A DNA stretch of 55,700 nucleotides, taken from the IMG/VR virus record IMGVR_UViG_3300029448_006778, positions 1 through 55,700 of that record, one strand, 5' to 3'. The notes below the pieces were generated by a model, which was given only the letters and a program-made list of their open reading frames with translations, was not told where the DNA came from and made no database searches. Below, piece by piece: positions 9,166 through 18,198 of this stretch (position 1 is the stretch's first letter; every line of letters begins with the position of its first letter). A program made the position numbers and the translations under genes. The DNA comes from a virus.

Positions 9166-9453
9166 CTACTTACTAAATTTCTTCAAATATTTTAATGCTT
9201 CATCAACATCTTGTACATCTGATGCTTCTTTTGCCTTAATTATTTGTTTTTTAGTATTAGTTACCTTTCGTTTAAGATTACCAACTTCTTTTTTGTTGAC
9301 TTTCTTCTTCTTCTCAAGTTTAACTACTTCTTCTTCAAGTTTAGTTACTTCTTCACTCTTCTTCTCTATTGCTTTATCTAACTTTTTGATTTCTTCTTTT
9401 TTCTTTCCACCAAAAAATAGATTTGTTATGAATCCGATTATCTTCCCAATCAT
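9166..9453 (-). CDS. Small membrane-anchored coiled-coil protein
   Basis: The 95-residue protein has a short hydrophobic N-terminus (IGKIIGFITNLFFGG, residues 2-16) followed by about 60 residues of Lys/Glu-rich heptad sequence, a predicted coiled coil. The shape resembles inner-membrane spanins, but similar proteins occur in structural contexts. It starts in a TAATG overlap with the upstream gene. The product cannot be named from sequence alone. Confidence 0.6.
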   Translation of the reverse strand: MIGKIIGFITNLFFGGKKKEEIKKLDKAIEKKSEEVTKLEEEVVKLEKKKKVNKKEVGNLKRKVTNTKKQIIKAKEASDVQDVDEALKYLKKFSK

Positions 9454-9725
9454 TATTCATCCTCCTTGTTAGGTTTACTTATTCCTGCGTCATCTAAAAG
9501 TTCATCAAGTGAAAATGTATTAAACTTTTCTTTGTGTCGTACATCTTCATATTCTAAACTCATAAGTTTTCTCACTACCCTCGTGTAAAGATTTACTAAT
9601 GAATTAGTTTCTTTACCACCAACTTTATTATTATAATCTATAGCAATCTCACCTAATCGTGAAGTTAATGCCATTAAATCAAGTACTATTGATTCAGGTA
9701 ATATTAAGTTTTTTGGCTTCTTCAT
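9453..9725 (-). CDS. Hypothetical small protein upstream of terminase
   Basis: A soluble, mostly helical protein of 90 residues with an acidic C-terminus (DELLDDAGISKP near residue 73). I recognise no motif. It overlaps the upstream zinc-ribbon gene by 32 bases and the downstream gene by TAATG. In T4 the small terminase subunit precedes the large one, so this gene and its upstream neighbour are positional candidates for that role. Nothing in the sequence confirms it. Confidence 0.6.
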   Translation of the reverse strand: MKKPKNLILPESIVLDLMALTSRLGEIAIDYNNKVGGKETNSLVNLYTRVVRKLMSLEYEDVRHKEKFNTFSLDELLDDAGISKPNKEDE

Positions 9726-10260
9726 CTATTTCATTCTCTATTTTAGTTATGTAATCACGAGCTTCTTTTACTACATGAGAAAATTCGGTTTTACCCATTT
9801 CCCACTTTTCTCTTTCAAGTTCAACATCTTGAACCCCAACTGAATTGAGCCATTCAACTTTTCCATCCGAGTCTTCAAACTCGTCAATACTTTGTTTTAA
9901 ATCATTTAAATATGATTTTTTATTTTCTAATTCTATATTCTTTGCATAGTCTTCAAACTTACCCTCTAAACGAAGTCTGTTTTCAAACTCAATTTGACAA
10001 TCAAAACAATGTCCTTTAGTTCTCCAAAACTTTGTATCAAGTTTTTTCTTCATTGTTTTTTTACATTTAGGACAAAACCAAGGCATTCTAACATCTTTCA
10101 TAATGTCTGTCATTTTTCCTTGACGAGTTTCTCCACCTTTATCTACTGGACCCTTACCCTCGTATCCTACTTGAACATAATCTTTTTCATGTTCTTTACC
10201 ACTCATTAAATCCTTGAGTGCCTTATTCTGTCTTTCCATGTCTTTACTATAATTTGCCAT
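9694..10260 (-). CDS. Zinc-ribbon protein, unknown
   Basis: The 188-residue protein carries two CxxC pairs, CPKCKK at about 59-64 and CFDCQ at about 80-84, forming a likely zinc ribbon. Long charged helices follow (about 85-185). A good ribosome-binding site, GGAG, lies upstream of the ATG. The fold suggests nucleic-acid or protein binding. It precedes the small gene and terminase, so a packaging or late-regulation role is possible. No named family is recognised. Confidence 0.65.
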   Translation of the reverse strand: MANYSKDMERQNKALKDLMSGKEHEKDYVQVGYEGKGPVDKGGETRQGKMTDIMKDVRMPWFCPKCKKTMKKKLDTKFWRTKGHCFDCQIEFENRLRLEGKFEDYAKNIELENKKSYLNDLKQSIDEFEDSDGKVEWLNSVGVQDVELEREKWEMGKTEFSHVVKEARDYITKIENEIDEEAKKLNIT

Positions 10261-10268
10261 TGTAACTC

Positions 10269-13200
10269 CTATCCAAACTTTAAACTACCAAGAATTTGAT
10301 TGATTGGTGCAAATGCTCCTGTGAATTTATAAATGTTTCCTTTATACTTAAACACTATACCCTCACTTGGAACGATTGCCTTTACTCCACCAATCTTCTG
10401 TAGTTTTTCTATTTGTATTTTTAACTTTTTCAATTTTTCTATTTTATCTGGTTTTTTCAAATCTTTTAGTGCATTTAATAATTCTTTCTTTAACTTCTGT
10501 ACTGATTTATCAGGGGACACTGCAATGTATCCTTGTATATTTTTCAGTATCTCTGCACCCACTTGGAAGAATAATATTTCAAATGGTTTAATATTTTGTT
10601 TAAATATCTTACTATGATCTTGTTTATCTGTGGATGTTATCCAATCTAAAAATTTAGGATTATCTTTAAAATCTCTTTTAATCTCTGGTATTTTATATCC
10701 CTTATCAAAGTATGCCCATCGTTTAACTAACTTTGCAAATTGACTTGGTTTTAATTTAACTTTATATTGTTTTGATGCATTAAAGATATACTCTCTCCAA
10801 AATGATTCGTGATACATACCCAAAGTATCTTTATCAGATAATGCATATTGTTTTTGTAACTTATTTAATTGTCCTAAAAATTTATTTCTTAACTTACCAA
10901 AGTCTTGATGTTTTGGTACACTTAAAAAATTTGGTTTACCAATCTTAAACATTTTTTGTATGTGATTATTTGTTTGTTTAATCATACCTGCCAACATACG
11001 AGCACTATCTTTTGGTTGTCCAATAGGTCTACCACTCTCATCATACTCTAATGTTCCATGAAATATTATTTCTGCAACATCGTAATCTATTACATTTGCA
11101 GTTGCTGGATACATAACCTCTAAATTCATCCATTTCTTACCATTACCGAATACTTTATCTTTTTGTTTATCATTTAAACTACCTATAGATTTCTCTAAGT
11201 CTTTCATCGCACCTACAAAAGCTTTTTCTATATTACCCCTACCACTAAACATAGATTTTATTCCATTCGTGGTTGGAGCAGTTTTACCAAAATTCTTTAA
11301 ATGTCCTTTGTTACGAGCTGCTCTTAACTTACCATCTATCCAACTTACCATTAGATTTTGTCCATCGAGTTTTTCTGTAACCCCATCTTCTCTATCTAAC
11401 TTTCCACCTATACCATTAATAATTATCTGTTTCAAATCTGAAAACATCAAATTATTATCATCAAATGGATGTGCCATATGTCCGTATGCTCCACCCTCTA
11501 TTAATAAGTCAACTTCTTGTAAAAAACTTTCTTTAATGTCTTCTATAGAATCACTTTTAGAGGCATCACCTGGTGCTAAGTCAAGGTTTATTACTCTTTG
11601 AGTATTCTGGTCACCTGTTTGAACTCCAGGTAAAGCTGGTGCTTCAACTGGTACACCTGTTACATTCTTTTCATCAGGAGTTAATCCTAACCATTTAACT
11701 ATTTTAAAATCTATATTAGAAGTTACTTTCTCAATCCATTGTTTATATGCAATTATTGGATCTTGACTTGGGAATCTCTCACCATATGGGCCTGCACCTC
11801 TTCTACCAAATGCTACGGTTGGAACTTTGTCCATTCTCGTAGTATAATCTAATCCAGGATCATTTGCGTTCTTACCTAAAATATAATGTACTAACTCCCA
11901 TCCAAGTCCTCTTTGTGATTCACTATTATATAAAGTTTCAATCCATTTTTTAGATTGTTTTTTGTAATCACTAAATCCATCATAGAATGTTGGTGGGCCA
12001 TCATCTGTTGGAAAGTTTGTAGATGGTGATGATTCTTTTAATATTTCACTTATATCATTATGTATAATAAAATTATCAAATGTTTCAAATAGTTTTTTAA
12101 ATTTATTTGTCATCATATTATAAACACCCTTATCAAAGTATCCGAATGCCTGTTTAAATAATTTAGGTCTATCCTCTTTCTTTACTTTTGGACTACCTAA
12201 TAAGTTTCTCATTACGGTTCCACTTACATCTTGTCCACCAACTTTAATTGATTGGTGTGGTGCAACCATATAGTATCCATGTTCTTCATGTCCTTTTAGG
12301 TTGTTTTTATTTTTATTGTAATCTTGAAAGTATGATAATTTACCACTTTTATTCTTACCACCTTTTAGTCTTCCTGCATCTTTCTTACCGAAGATATAAA
12401 CTACTGCAGTAGTTTCTGGATCAAACTTTTTAAGTAAACTCTTTGCAACCAATGGTATTTTTTCTTTTATAATTTTATTTTTAGGTACACCCATTTTCAC
12501 CATATGTCTAACTTTTTCTGAATAGTTCATTGGATGTTTTGGTGGTTTCTTTATATCTGAAGTAGTGATATATGCGTCATCAACTTTAGATTGTAACCAC
12601 TTAAATGTTTTTAAATGATGTGGGCCAAATGGTTGATATCTACCACCAAATATACCGATTACTTTTTTAATCTTTTTTTCTTGTTCTTTTAGTTTATTAC
12701 TTTTTTTCCATTGAGCATAATTCTTATCAGATATTTTTTTACCATCTTCATTTACTTTTTTACTTGTATCGGTTTTCATAAATGGGCCTCTACGAAGTGT
12801 TCTAAATTTTACTGGTACTTCTTGTCCAAATAATTTTTTTGGTGCTAATATTCTTAAAGTAACCATTTCAGTTTTGTTATCTATTTTTTTTGTTTCAAAA
12901 TCTATTTCTTTGTATTTTCTACCTTTGTGAGTAAGATTAAATCCTGTAATGTTTTTGTGAACCTTTCTACCTGATACTGCTTGTTTTGCTCTTTCATTAA
13001 ATTTTTTATATCCACTACCATAAGGAACTGATGTATTTCCTTTTCTCTTCATCTTCTCAACACCCTTTCTACTTGGTGATGGAATTGCCATTTCATTAAT
13101 GATACCACCTCGTTTATTATACCAAGTTCTAAATTTTGCTGGTGTTCCTACGGTTACACTTCCTTTTGCAATCTTTTCGGCTGCTTTTCTAATATTTGGA

Positions 13201-15431
13201 TAATCATTTCTACTTAATAAAAATACATCTTGAACATGAATTTGATTAACAAGTATTTCGTTCCACCCGTGTTGTGATGGTTTATCTTTTTGACTTAATA
13301 TGTGTCGTTTGATTTGTGGTTTGTATTTATTAATAATTTTATAACCCATATCAATATATTTTTTAATCCATTTTCTTTTCAATGGGCCCATTATTTTTTT
13401 CATTTCTTTTTCTTTACCTCTATAACCACCTTGATAATCGCCCCAATAATCATTTTCTTTTTCCCACTTCTCTTCTGCTTTTCTGTATATTCTATCCCAA
13501 CTTCTTCTATCCATTTTTTTGCTTTCAATGGCTGATTTTAATTCATTATACATTTTACCACCAGCAACTTTACCTGCCAAATCTTGAACTGGAATCCATC
13601 TACGACCTGTATTATCTGGCATTGATTGCATATCTCTTGTACTTGCAACTAATAAAGTTCCCTCTATTTGATAAATGATACCACCACCTGATTGTATACC
13701 TTTTCCTTTTGCAAGTTTCTCACCTTTGTCTACTCTGGTAAATGTAGATAGTGTTCCTTTTTTTCCAACAATTCTTTGAACTTGTTTTATATCACTTTCA
13801 TATTCTGCATTACCGACATGAAATACACTTACTTTTTCTTTACCCAATATACTTTGTATTTTTTTAGTAGACAATGGAACATAATTAGCATACCAACGAC
13901 CGAATGTTGCGTCAAATGTTGATGTTCTATGAACCGAATGAAATTTTGGTTCTTTATCATCATCTTCTGTTAGTTCGTTCTTCTTTTTCTTTTTGGATGT
14001 ATCAGGGTTGTAATATTGATGTTCCCCATCTTTTTGATTTGCAGGTGTTGGTGATTGGTTTCTAAGATAGTTAGGTTTGTTTAACATTTCTAAAAACTTT
14101 TTCTTTTCTAAGTCTTTTATTTTATCACCAATTGCCTTTCCTTTTAATCCAACTATATCACTACCCTTTACACTTAACTTAAATGTTGCAAGTTTTCTAA
14201 AATCTTTACCAATCATTCCACCCCACACAACGATTTGTCTTGGTGTTAATGTAGTTTTCTCTTGTGCCTTTTTAACCATATAAATATTTTCTGGTTTGAA
14301 GTTAGTTAAATAAACTAAGAACTGAATGTTGTTACTTTCTTTTGCACTATACTTTAGTGAGTTTAATTGTTTACCTAACTTACTTACATCATTCTTTCTT
14401 AAAATCATTGCAAGAAATAAAATATAATCCTTGACATTTGGATAAGGTTTTCGTATATTTAGTTGTGGTAATATTTGTTTTGTAAATCCAAACTTATCAC
14501 ATGCTTCCATAAATAATTTAGGATTTTTACCCTTTTCTATACCCTTTACAAATTCTTCTCTAATTCTTTCTCTACTTACACCCTTTAAACTTGGATTATC
14601 TAATAATGCCTTTTCAGTATCTTTATCCATCTTACCACCGATAACTGCTTGAAATCTCAATGCTCTTAATTTTCTTAACGGGTCTTCGTCAAATCTTCGT
14701 TTTGGATTACCAACCGTTCTTACTAATTTATTTTTTAAATCTTTTAATCCACCTGTTATATCAACTATCTCATCTCTACCAATATCATAAAATAATGCAT
14801 TGATAGTTAAATCTCTTCGTTTAACATCACCTTGTATATCAGAAAAATCTACTGCATCAGGTCTTCTACCCTTACCAATATCTTTTCTGAATGTAGCAAT
14901 CTCATGTCCACCCACAACCACAACACCAAATTGTTTACCAACTTCATATGTTTTGAATCCACCACTCTTTGCAATCTTCAATACTTCTTCTGGTTTTGCA
15001 TCAGTTGCCAAATCAAAATCTTTTGGTGATTTACCAAGGATTGCATCACGAACTGCTCCACCTACAATGTATAATTGTTTTTTGTTTTTCTTGAATAATT
15101 TATACAACCCTTTAATATCACCAGGAACTTTTACTTGAACTTTCTTTCCCTCGGTAAACTTATCTGCTCCTCTCATGTCTGGATCAGGTGCAACTGAATC
15201 TTTACCTGGTTTCTTGTTTGGTAACAATTTTCTATCTGATTTTATTATTCGGAACTTTAATGCCGTTCTATTATTAATAAGTAAATCACCCTTTTCATTA
15301 TAACCAATAGTCTTAACTTTAGTTTTTTTATTCTTAAAACGGCCTGTTAAGATAGTGTCCCCAATTTCTACGGGGATTTCTATATCTTCTATTAAAGGTT
15401 TTGTTAACCATTCTGTTAGTCTGTTTTTCAT
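10269..15431 (-). CDS. 1720-residue multidomain protein: tRNA-nucleotidyltransferase, cytidylyltransferase-like and ligase-like modules
   Basis: Residues 119-460 form a CCA-adding/poly(A)-polymerase-type nucleotidyltransferase: GGAVRDAILG at 124-133, metal site DFDLATD at 138-144, RRDLTINAL at 205-213, and the DEDPLRKLRALRF block at 248-260. Residues 495-780 are an unassigned domain with STFTR and GGGIIYQIEG. Residues 922-1080 resemble a class I cytidylyl/adenylyltransferase (GGRYQPFGPHH at 929-939, SGTVMRN at 1070-1076). Residues 1310-1720 look like a covalent nucleotidyltransferase of the DNA/RNA ligase type: EKLDGQ with candidate Lys1354, LEVMYP at 1437-1442, EGIVFK at 1690-1695 and KFTG at 1702-1705. 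Sites of the prohead-protease type, (L/I)-x-E, occur in the linkers at 13-15, 487-489, 778-780, 914-916, 1131-1133 and 1310-1312. It may be a virion polyprotein; that is inference. Confidence 0.85.
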   Translation of the reverse strand: MKNRLTEWLTKPLIEDIEIPVEIGDTILTGRFKNKKTKVKTIGYNEKGDLLINNRTALKFRIIKSDRKLLPNKKPGKDSVAPDPDMRGADKFTEGKKVQVKVPGDIKGLYKLFKKNKKQLYIVGGAVRDAILGKSPKDFDLATDAKPEEVLKIAKSGGFKTYEVGKQFGVVVVGGHEIATFRKDIGKGRRPDAVDFSDIQGDVKRRDLTINALFYDIGRDEIVDITGGLKDLKNKLVRTVGNPKRRFDEDPLRKLRALRFQAVIGGKMDKDTEKALLDNPSLKGVSRERIREEFVKGIEKGKNPKLFMEACDKFGFTKQILPQLNIRKPYPNVKDYILFLAMILRKNDVSKLGKQLNSLKYSAKESNNIQFLVYLTNFKPENIYMVKKAQEKTTLTPRQIVVWGGMIGKDFRKLATFKLSVKGSDIVGLKGKAIGDKIKDLEKKKFLEMLNKPNYLRNQSPTPANQKDGEHQYYNPDTSKKKKKNELTEDDDKEPKFHSVHRTSTFDATFGRWYANYVPLSTKKIQSILGKEKVSVFHVGNAEYESDIKQVQRIVGKKGTLSTFTRVDKGEKLAKGKGIQSGGGIIYQIEGTLLVASTRDMQSMPDNTGRRWIPVQDLAGKVAGGKMYNELKSAIESKKMDRRSWDRIYRKAEEKWEKENDYWGDYQGGYRGKEKEMKKIMGPLKRKWIKKYIDMGYKIINKYKPQIKRHILSQKDKPSQHGWNEILVNQIHVQDVFLLSRNDYPNIRKAAEKIAKGSVTVGTPAKFRTWYNKRGGIINEMAIPSPSRKGVEKMKRKGNTSVPYGSGYKKFNERAKQAVSGRKVHKNITGFNLTHKGRKYKEIDFETKKIDNKTEMVTLRILAPKKLFGQEVPVKFRTLRRGPFMKTDTSKKVNEDGKKISDKNYAQWKKSNKLKEQEKKIKKVIGIFGGRYQPFGPHHLKTFKWLQSKVDDAYITTSDIKKPPKHPMNYSEKVRHMVKMGVPKNKIIKEKIPLVAKSLLKKFDPETTAVVYIFGKKDAGRLKGGKNKSGKLSYFQDYNKNKNNLKGHEEHGYYMVAPHQSIKVGGQDVSGTVMRNLLGSPKVKKEDRPKLFKQAFGYFDKGVYNMMTNKFKKLFETFDNFIIHNDISEILKESSPSTNFPTDDGPPTFYDGFSDYKKQSKKWIETLYNSESQRGLGWELVHYILGKNANDPGLDYTTRMDKVPTVAFGRRGAGPYGERFPSQDPIIAYKQWIEKVTSNIDFKIVKWLGLTPDEKNVTGVPVEAPALPGVQTGDQNTQRVINLDLAPGDASKSDSIEDIKESFLQEVDLLIEGGAYGHMAHPFDDNNLMFSDLKQIIINGIGGKLDREDGVTEKLDGQNLMVSWIDGKLRAARNKGHLKNFGKTAPTTNGIKSMFSGRGNIEKAFVGAMKDLEKSIGSLNDKQKDKVFGNGKKWMNLEVMYPATANVIDYDVAEIIFHGTLEYDESGRPIGQPKDSARMLAGMIKQTNNHIQKMFKIGKPNFLSVPKHQDFGKLRNKFLGQLNKLQKQYALSDKDTLGMYHESFWREYIFNASKQYKVKLKPSQFAKLVKRWAYFDKGYKIPEIKRDFKDNPKFLDWITSTDKQDHSKIFKQNIKPFEILFFQVGAEILKNIQGYIAVSPDKSVQKLKKELLNALKDLKKPDKIEKLKKLKIQIEKLQKIGGVKAIVPSEGIVFKYKGNIYKFTGAFAPINQILGSLKFG

Positions 15432-15435
15432 TTAT

Positions 15436-16650
15436 CTACCATTTACGACAAGACCAGTAACGAGCTTTATGTCTTGGGCCTGGACTATCACAATTGTGTC
15501 TTGCTCTAAATGCTTTACGAGCTTTAGGATTAGACTTTCTAATTCTCATAGTACCACCCTTAGCATCCCCACCTTGTCCAAAATTAACTTTAACCGTGTT
15601 ACCTTTAGGGTTTTTAACATACACCTTAAATTTCTTTGTATCACCTTGCATTGGTTTACCAAGTTTTACTTTTCTTCCTTGATATTCTGCCTCATTGATA
15701 TCTTCATTGTTAAAATCAAATGTATATCCACCAAACTCACCTGTATTAGATTCGTAATAGAGTTCGTTTTCACCTAACCAAACATTAGTCTGAACACCCT
15801 CTTTCTTTACACAATTAGGATATGTTTTACCGAACATTTTCTTCATACCTTTTTTCTCATATCCTTTCCAACACTTCTCATCAAGACTCCAAACTTTGAA
15901 TTCTTTAACATCTTTTTCTTTTTCTTTTGTAATTCCATCTATTCTTTTAGATAAGTTTTCTTTCTTTTTCTTCTTCTTACCCTTTTCTTCATATCCACTT
16001 GCAAATGCTGCCTTTCTTTGAGCATCACTAGCAAATCCCTCTTTTTTGGATTTGTTACCCCAATTCTTTGCACCAACTTTTCTACATTTTACCAATGCAC
16101 CACTTGCGTAAGCAGATGGCCAGACATCATAACGAGATTTTACTTTATGATAACATGCATCCTTTTCACCAGCAGCTTCATCAAATTGAGCTTCTGTGAG
16201 TTTCTTTCCTACTAATTCTTCTAAATTCATTATGTTTTCCGCTTTCGTTTTTACTCTAATTGGTTTTTTACCACCACCTCTTATTGATGATGTTCCACCA
16301 CGATTTGCTTTATTTTGTGCACTTCGTTTTCTACGAGTAGCACTTTCCTTATCTTTCTTACTCATACTACGAGCTTTACTTGCAGGAACACATTTTGCAT
16401 ATGCTCTCTTTTTACCACTTGTCCCACAAGCTGGATGTTTACCACTTTTATCTTTCTTACCGATATTCACCCATTTATCACTAAACCATTTTTTTAAATT
16501 TTCATCAACAATATTTCCACAATTAACACAAGTATTTTCATGTGCCAATAATTCTAACATATCGTTCTTAACCATCATCTTTTCTTTTGATGATAACCTA
16601 TCTTTCTTTTTTCCGATTTCTCTCGGTTCGTCTATGTGAAATGTTGCCAT
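15436..16650 (-). CDS. Cys-rich modular basic protein, probable virion component
   Basis: The 404-residue, very basic protein is built from short Cys-containing modules in a row. They are CVNCG near residue 41, a segment around HPACGTSGKK at 72-81, a KVKSRYDVWPSAYASGALVK module at about 168-187, KCWKGYEKKG at about 258-267, and a final HNCDSPGPRHKARYWSC at the C-terminus. I recall several of these as repeated modules in uncharacterised T4-like marine phage proteins. An internal stretch NLEELVGKKLTE at about 143-154 resembles a protease site. It lies four bases before the 1720-residue gene. The function is unknown. Confidence 0.7.
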   Translation of the reverse strand: MATFHIDEPREIGKKKDRLSSKEKMMVKNDMLELLAHENTCVNCGNIVDENLKKWFSDKWVNIGKKDKSGKHPACGTSGKKRAYAKCVPASKARSMSKKDKESATRRKRSAQNKANRGGTSSIRGGGKKPIRVKTKAENIMNLEELVGKKLTEAQFDEAAGEKDACYHKVKSRYDVWPSAYASGALVKCRKVGAKNWGNKSKKEGFASDAQRKAAFASGYEEKGKKKKKKENLSKRIDGITKEKEKDVKEFKVWSLDEKCWKGYEKKGMKKMFGKTYPNCVKKEGVQTNVWLGENELYYESNTGEFGGYTFDFNNEDINEAEYQGRKVKLGKPMQGDTKKFKVYVKNPKGNTVKVNFGQGGDAKGGTMRIRKSNPKARKAFRARHNCDSPGPRHKARYWSCRKW

Positions 16651-16653
16651 AAT

Positions 16654-16971
16654 TTATCTCGGTGGTTTGGATTCCCAAGGGCCCCAATGTCCTAATTTTA
16701 CCATTTGTGTTGCTGCTTCTTTACCTGTATATTTATAAACTGGATATCCCTTTACTGGTATTCCACCTAACTTATAATACTTCTTTTTTGGTAATGCCAA
16801 TTTCTTTCCATTGGAAAAATCCATTACCATACTTCCTTTTTCTATCCAACAATGACCATAAGGTTTCCTATCACTTGCCAACAACGCAACTCCGTGACAC
16901 AACTTAAATTGTTTATCACCCATTTTTTCAATGATAAAATTACCATTGGCCTGATAACAATCTCCAGCCAT
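16654..16971 (-). CDS. Small Cys/His protein, possible papain-fold enzyme
   Basis: I choose the ATG at 16971, which overlaps the endolysin stop as TAATG (105 residues); an upstream in-frame ATG at 16998 would overlap more. The sequence shows GDCYQANG near the N-terminus, GHCWIE in the middle and VMDFSNG after it. That order, Cys, His, Asp, is the layout of small papain/transglutaminase-fold enzymes. The spacing is compatible, but this is pattern reading only. Its place directly after the endolysin would suit a cell-wall or virion peptidase. Confidence 0.6.
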   Translation of the reverse strand: MAGDCYQANGNFIIEKMGDKQFKLCHGVALLASDRKPYGHCWIEKGSMVMDFSNGKKLALPKKKYYKLGGIPVKGYPVYKYTGKEAATQMVKLGHWGPWESKPPR

Positions 16972-17453
16972 TATACTGACAATGTTCTCTTGAACCAACC
17001 AAATAAAAATCGTTCTTGTTCAGGTTTTTTATTAACTAAATCGTAATAGTGTTTTAATCTATAACAACGAACTCTATGATCTGATGGTTTATATGTATCA
17101 ACTGCACTTTTAGTACCTGGCCCAAATCCACCATCAACTGCCAAGTCAGCACCTTTTGCATTACATGCTCTTTGTAAAACTCTTACTGCAGTTCCTCTAC
17201 CTTGATTCACACACATATCAAAAAAGATATGTTTTAAATTTTCTGGTAAGTCATCTACTTTATTTCTATCCCAATAATCTCTTTTGTAAATTTCTTTAGC
17301 ACCATCTTTTGTAAGGTTCTTGATATCTACATCAGGATAAAATCTACCTGCAATACCAAAATTAGTTTCTCCACCCAAGTCTTTTGGGTCGTGTACATAT
17401 CCGCCTTCATGTTCAAGTGTTATTTCTATAATTTCATCAAATGTAGTTAACAT
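16971..17453 (-). CDS. GH108-type endolysin (N-acetylmuramidase)
   Basis: A lysozyme that cuts the glycan strand of peptidoglycan. The 160-residue protein starts MLTTFDEIIE and carries the GH108 signature EHEGGYVHDPKDLGGETNFG at residues 14-33, with Glu15 the likely catalytic acid. The second half (about 85-150) matches the peptidoglycan-binding part usual in these enzymes, with GADLAVDGGFGPGT. I start at 17453 because AGGAG lies eight bases upstream; an earlier ATG at 17609 falls inside the previous gene. No signal peptide is seen, so release would need a holin. Confidence 0.88.
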   Translation of the reverse strand: MLTTFDEIIEITLEHEGGYVHDPKDLGGETNFGIAGRFYPDVDIKNLTKDGAKEIYKRDYWDRNKVDDLPENLKHIFFDMCVNQGRGTAVRVLQRACNAKGADLAVDGGFGPGTKSAVDTYKPSDHRVRCYRLKHYYDLVNKKPEQERFLFGWFKRTLSV

Positions 17454-17454
17454 C

Positions 17455-18198
17455 TTATTTTCTCCTATTAAGTAGTTTTTGTTTACGAACCCACATCTTT
17501 CCGATTTTGTTTTTGATGGGTTTGTTAACAAACTTTCTAACAACTTTAGTAACCAATGGAACAAATTTTGCCTCCGCTTCTTCTTCGGATAAATGTTTTG
17601 AATTATCAATTATCACGAAATTATTTTTGAATAAGTTTTGAAAAGAACCAAGATTTTTTTGTACATCTTTCCAACTTTTCTCTAATAACTCTGGTGGTAA
17701 GATTCTATCTCTTTCTTGATTTCTTTTTTGTGCAACTTCTAATGAAGTATTTACCATACACATATAAGTATCGTATCCATCATCTTCTAACATTTTTTTC
17801 ATAGTTTGGATTTTACCGAAATCGTGTCCTGTACCATCTATTATCATACCCAACTTACCTTGTTGGTATAATTTCATTCTTTGTTTGGTAAGTGATTTTG
17901 AAAAAGTTCTTAACCCACTATAATCTGATTGTGATGGGTCTGTTAAATTTTTAAATACCTCATCTGGCATTTTATCTAAATCTGTACCGAATCCAAATTT
18001 CTTTAACAAAAATTTTAATTCTTTATCAGAGTTTACCATCTTCATACCACTCATCGATATATTAAATTTATCTGGTATACCAAATAGATTTTTTGCAACA
18101 TAAGTTTTACCACTACCAGGACCACCTGCAAGAAATACGGCTTTGAATATACCTTTATCTTGTATACCCTCGTGTATTAAGTCCATTAATTTGATCAT
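17455..18198 (-). CDS. P-loop kinase with capsid-targeting-like N-terminus
   Basis: The 247-residue protein starts MIKLMDLIHE, the shared leader ending in I-H-E. A Walker A follows at residues 25-32 (GGPGSGKT). IIDGTGHD at about 124-131 and an Arg-containing lid, KRNQERDR at about 158-165, complete the pattern of the polynucleotide-kinase/zeta-toxin branch of P-loop kinases. Members phosphorylate 5' ends of nucleic acids or small molecules; the substrate is not determined by these motifs. The leader implies packaging into the phage head. The C-terminus is strongly basic, which would suit nucleic-acid binding. The gene precedes the endolysin. Confidence 0.82.
   Translation of the reverse strand: MIKLMDLIHEGIQDKGIFKAVFLAGGPGSGKTYVAKNLFGIPDKFNISMSGMKMVNSDKELKFLLKKFGFGTDLDKMPDEVFKNLTDPSQSDYSGLRTFSKSLTKQRMKLYQQGKLGMIIDGTGHDFGKIQTMKKMLEDDGYDTYMCMVNTSLEVAQKRNQERDRILPPELLEKSWKDVQKNLGSFQNLFKNNFVIIDNSKHLSEEEAEAKFVPLVTKVVRKFVNKPIKNKIGKMWVRKQKLLNRRK

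Noticed and set aside
10269-15431. The 1720-residue gene as an assembly artefact joining separate genes
   Set aside because: The frame is continuous with no stop, the domains are complete, and linkers are ordinary coding sequence.
17454-17609. Longer endolysin starting at 17609
   Set aside because: The extra part lies inside the kinase gene; the ATG at 17453 has AGGAG at good distance.
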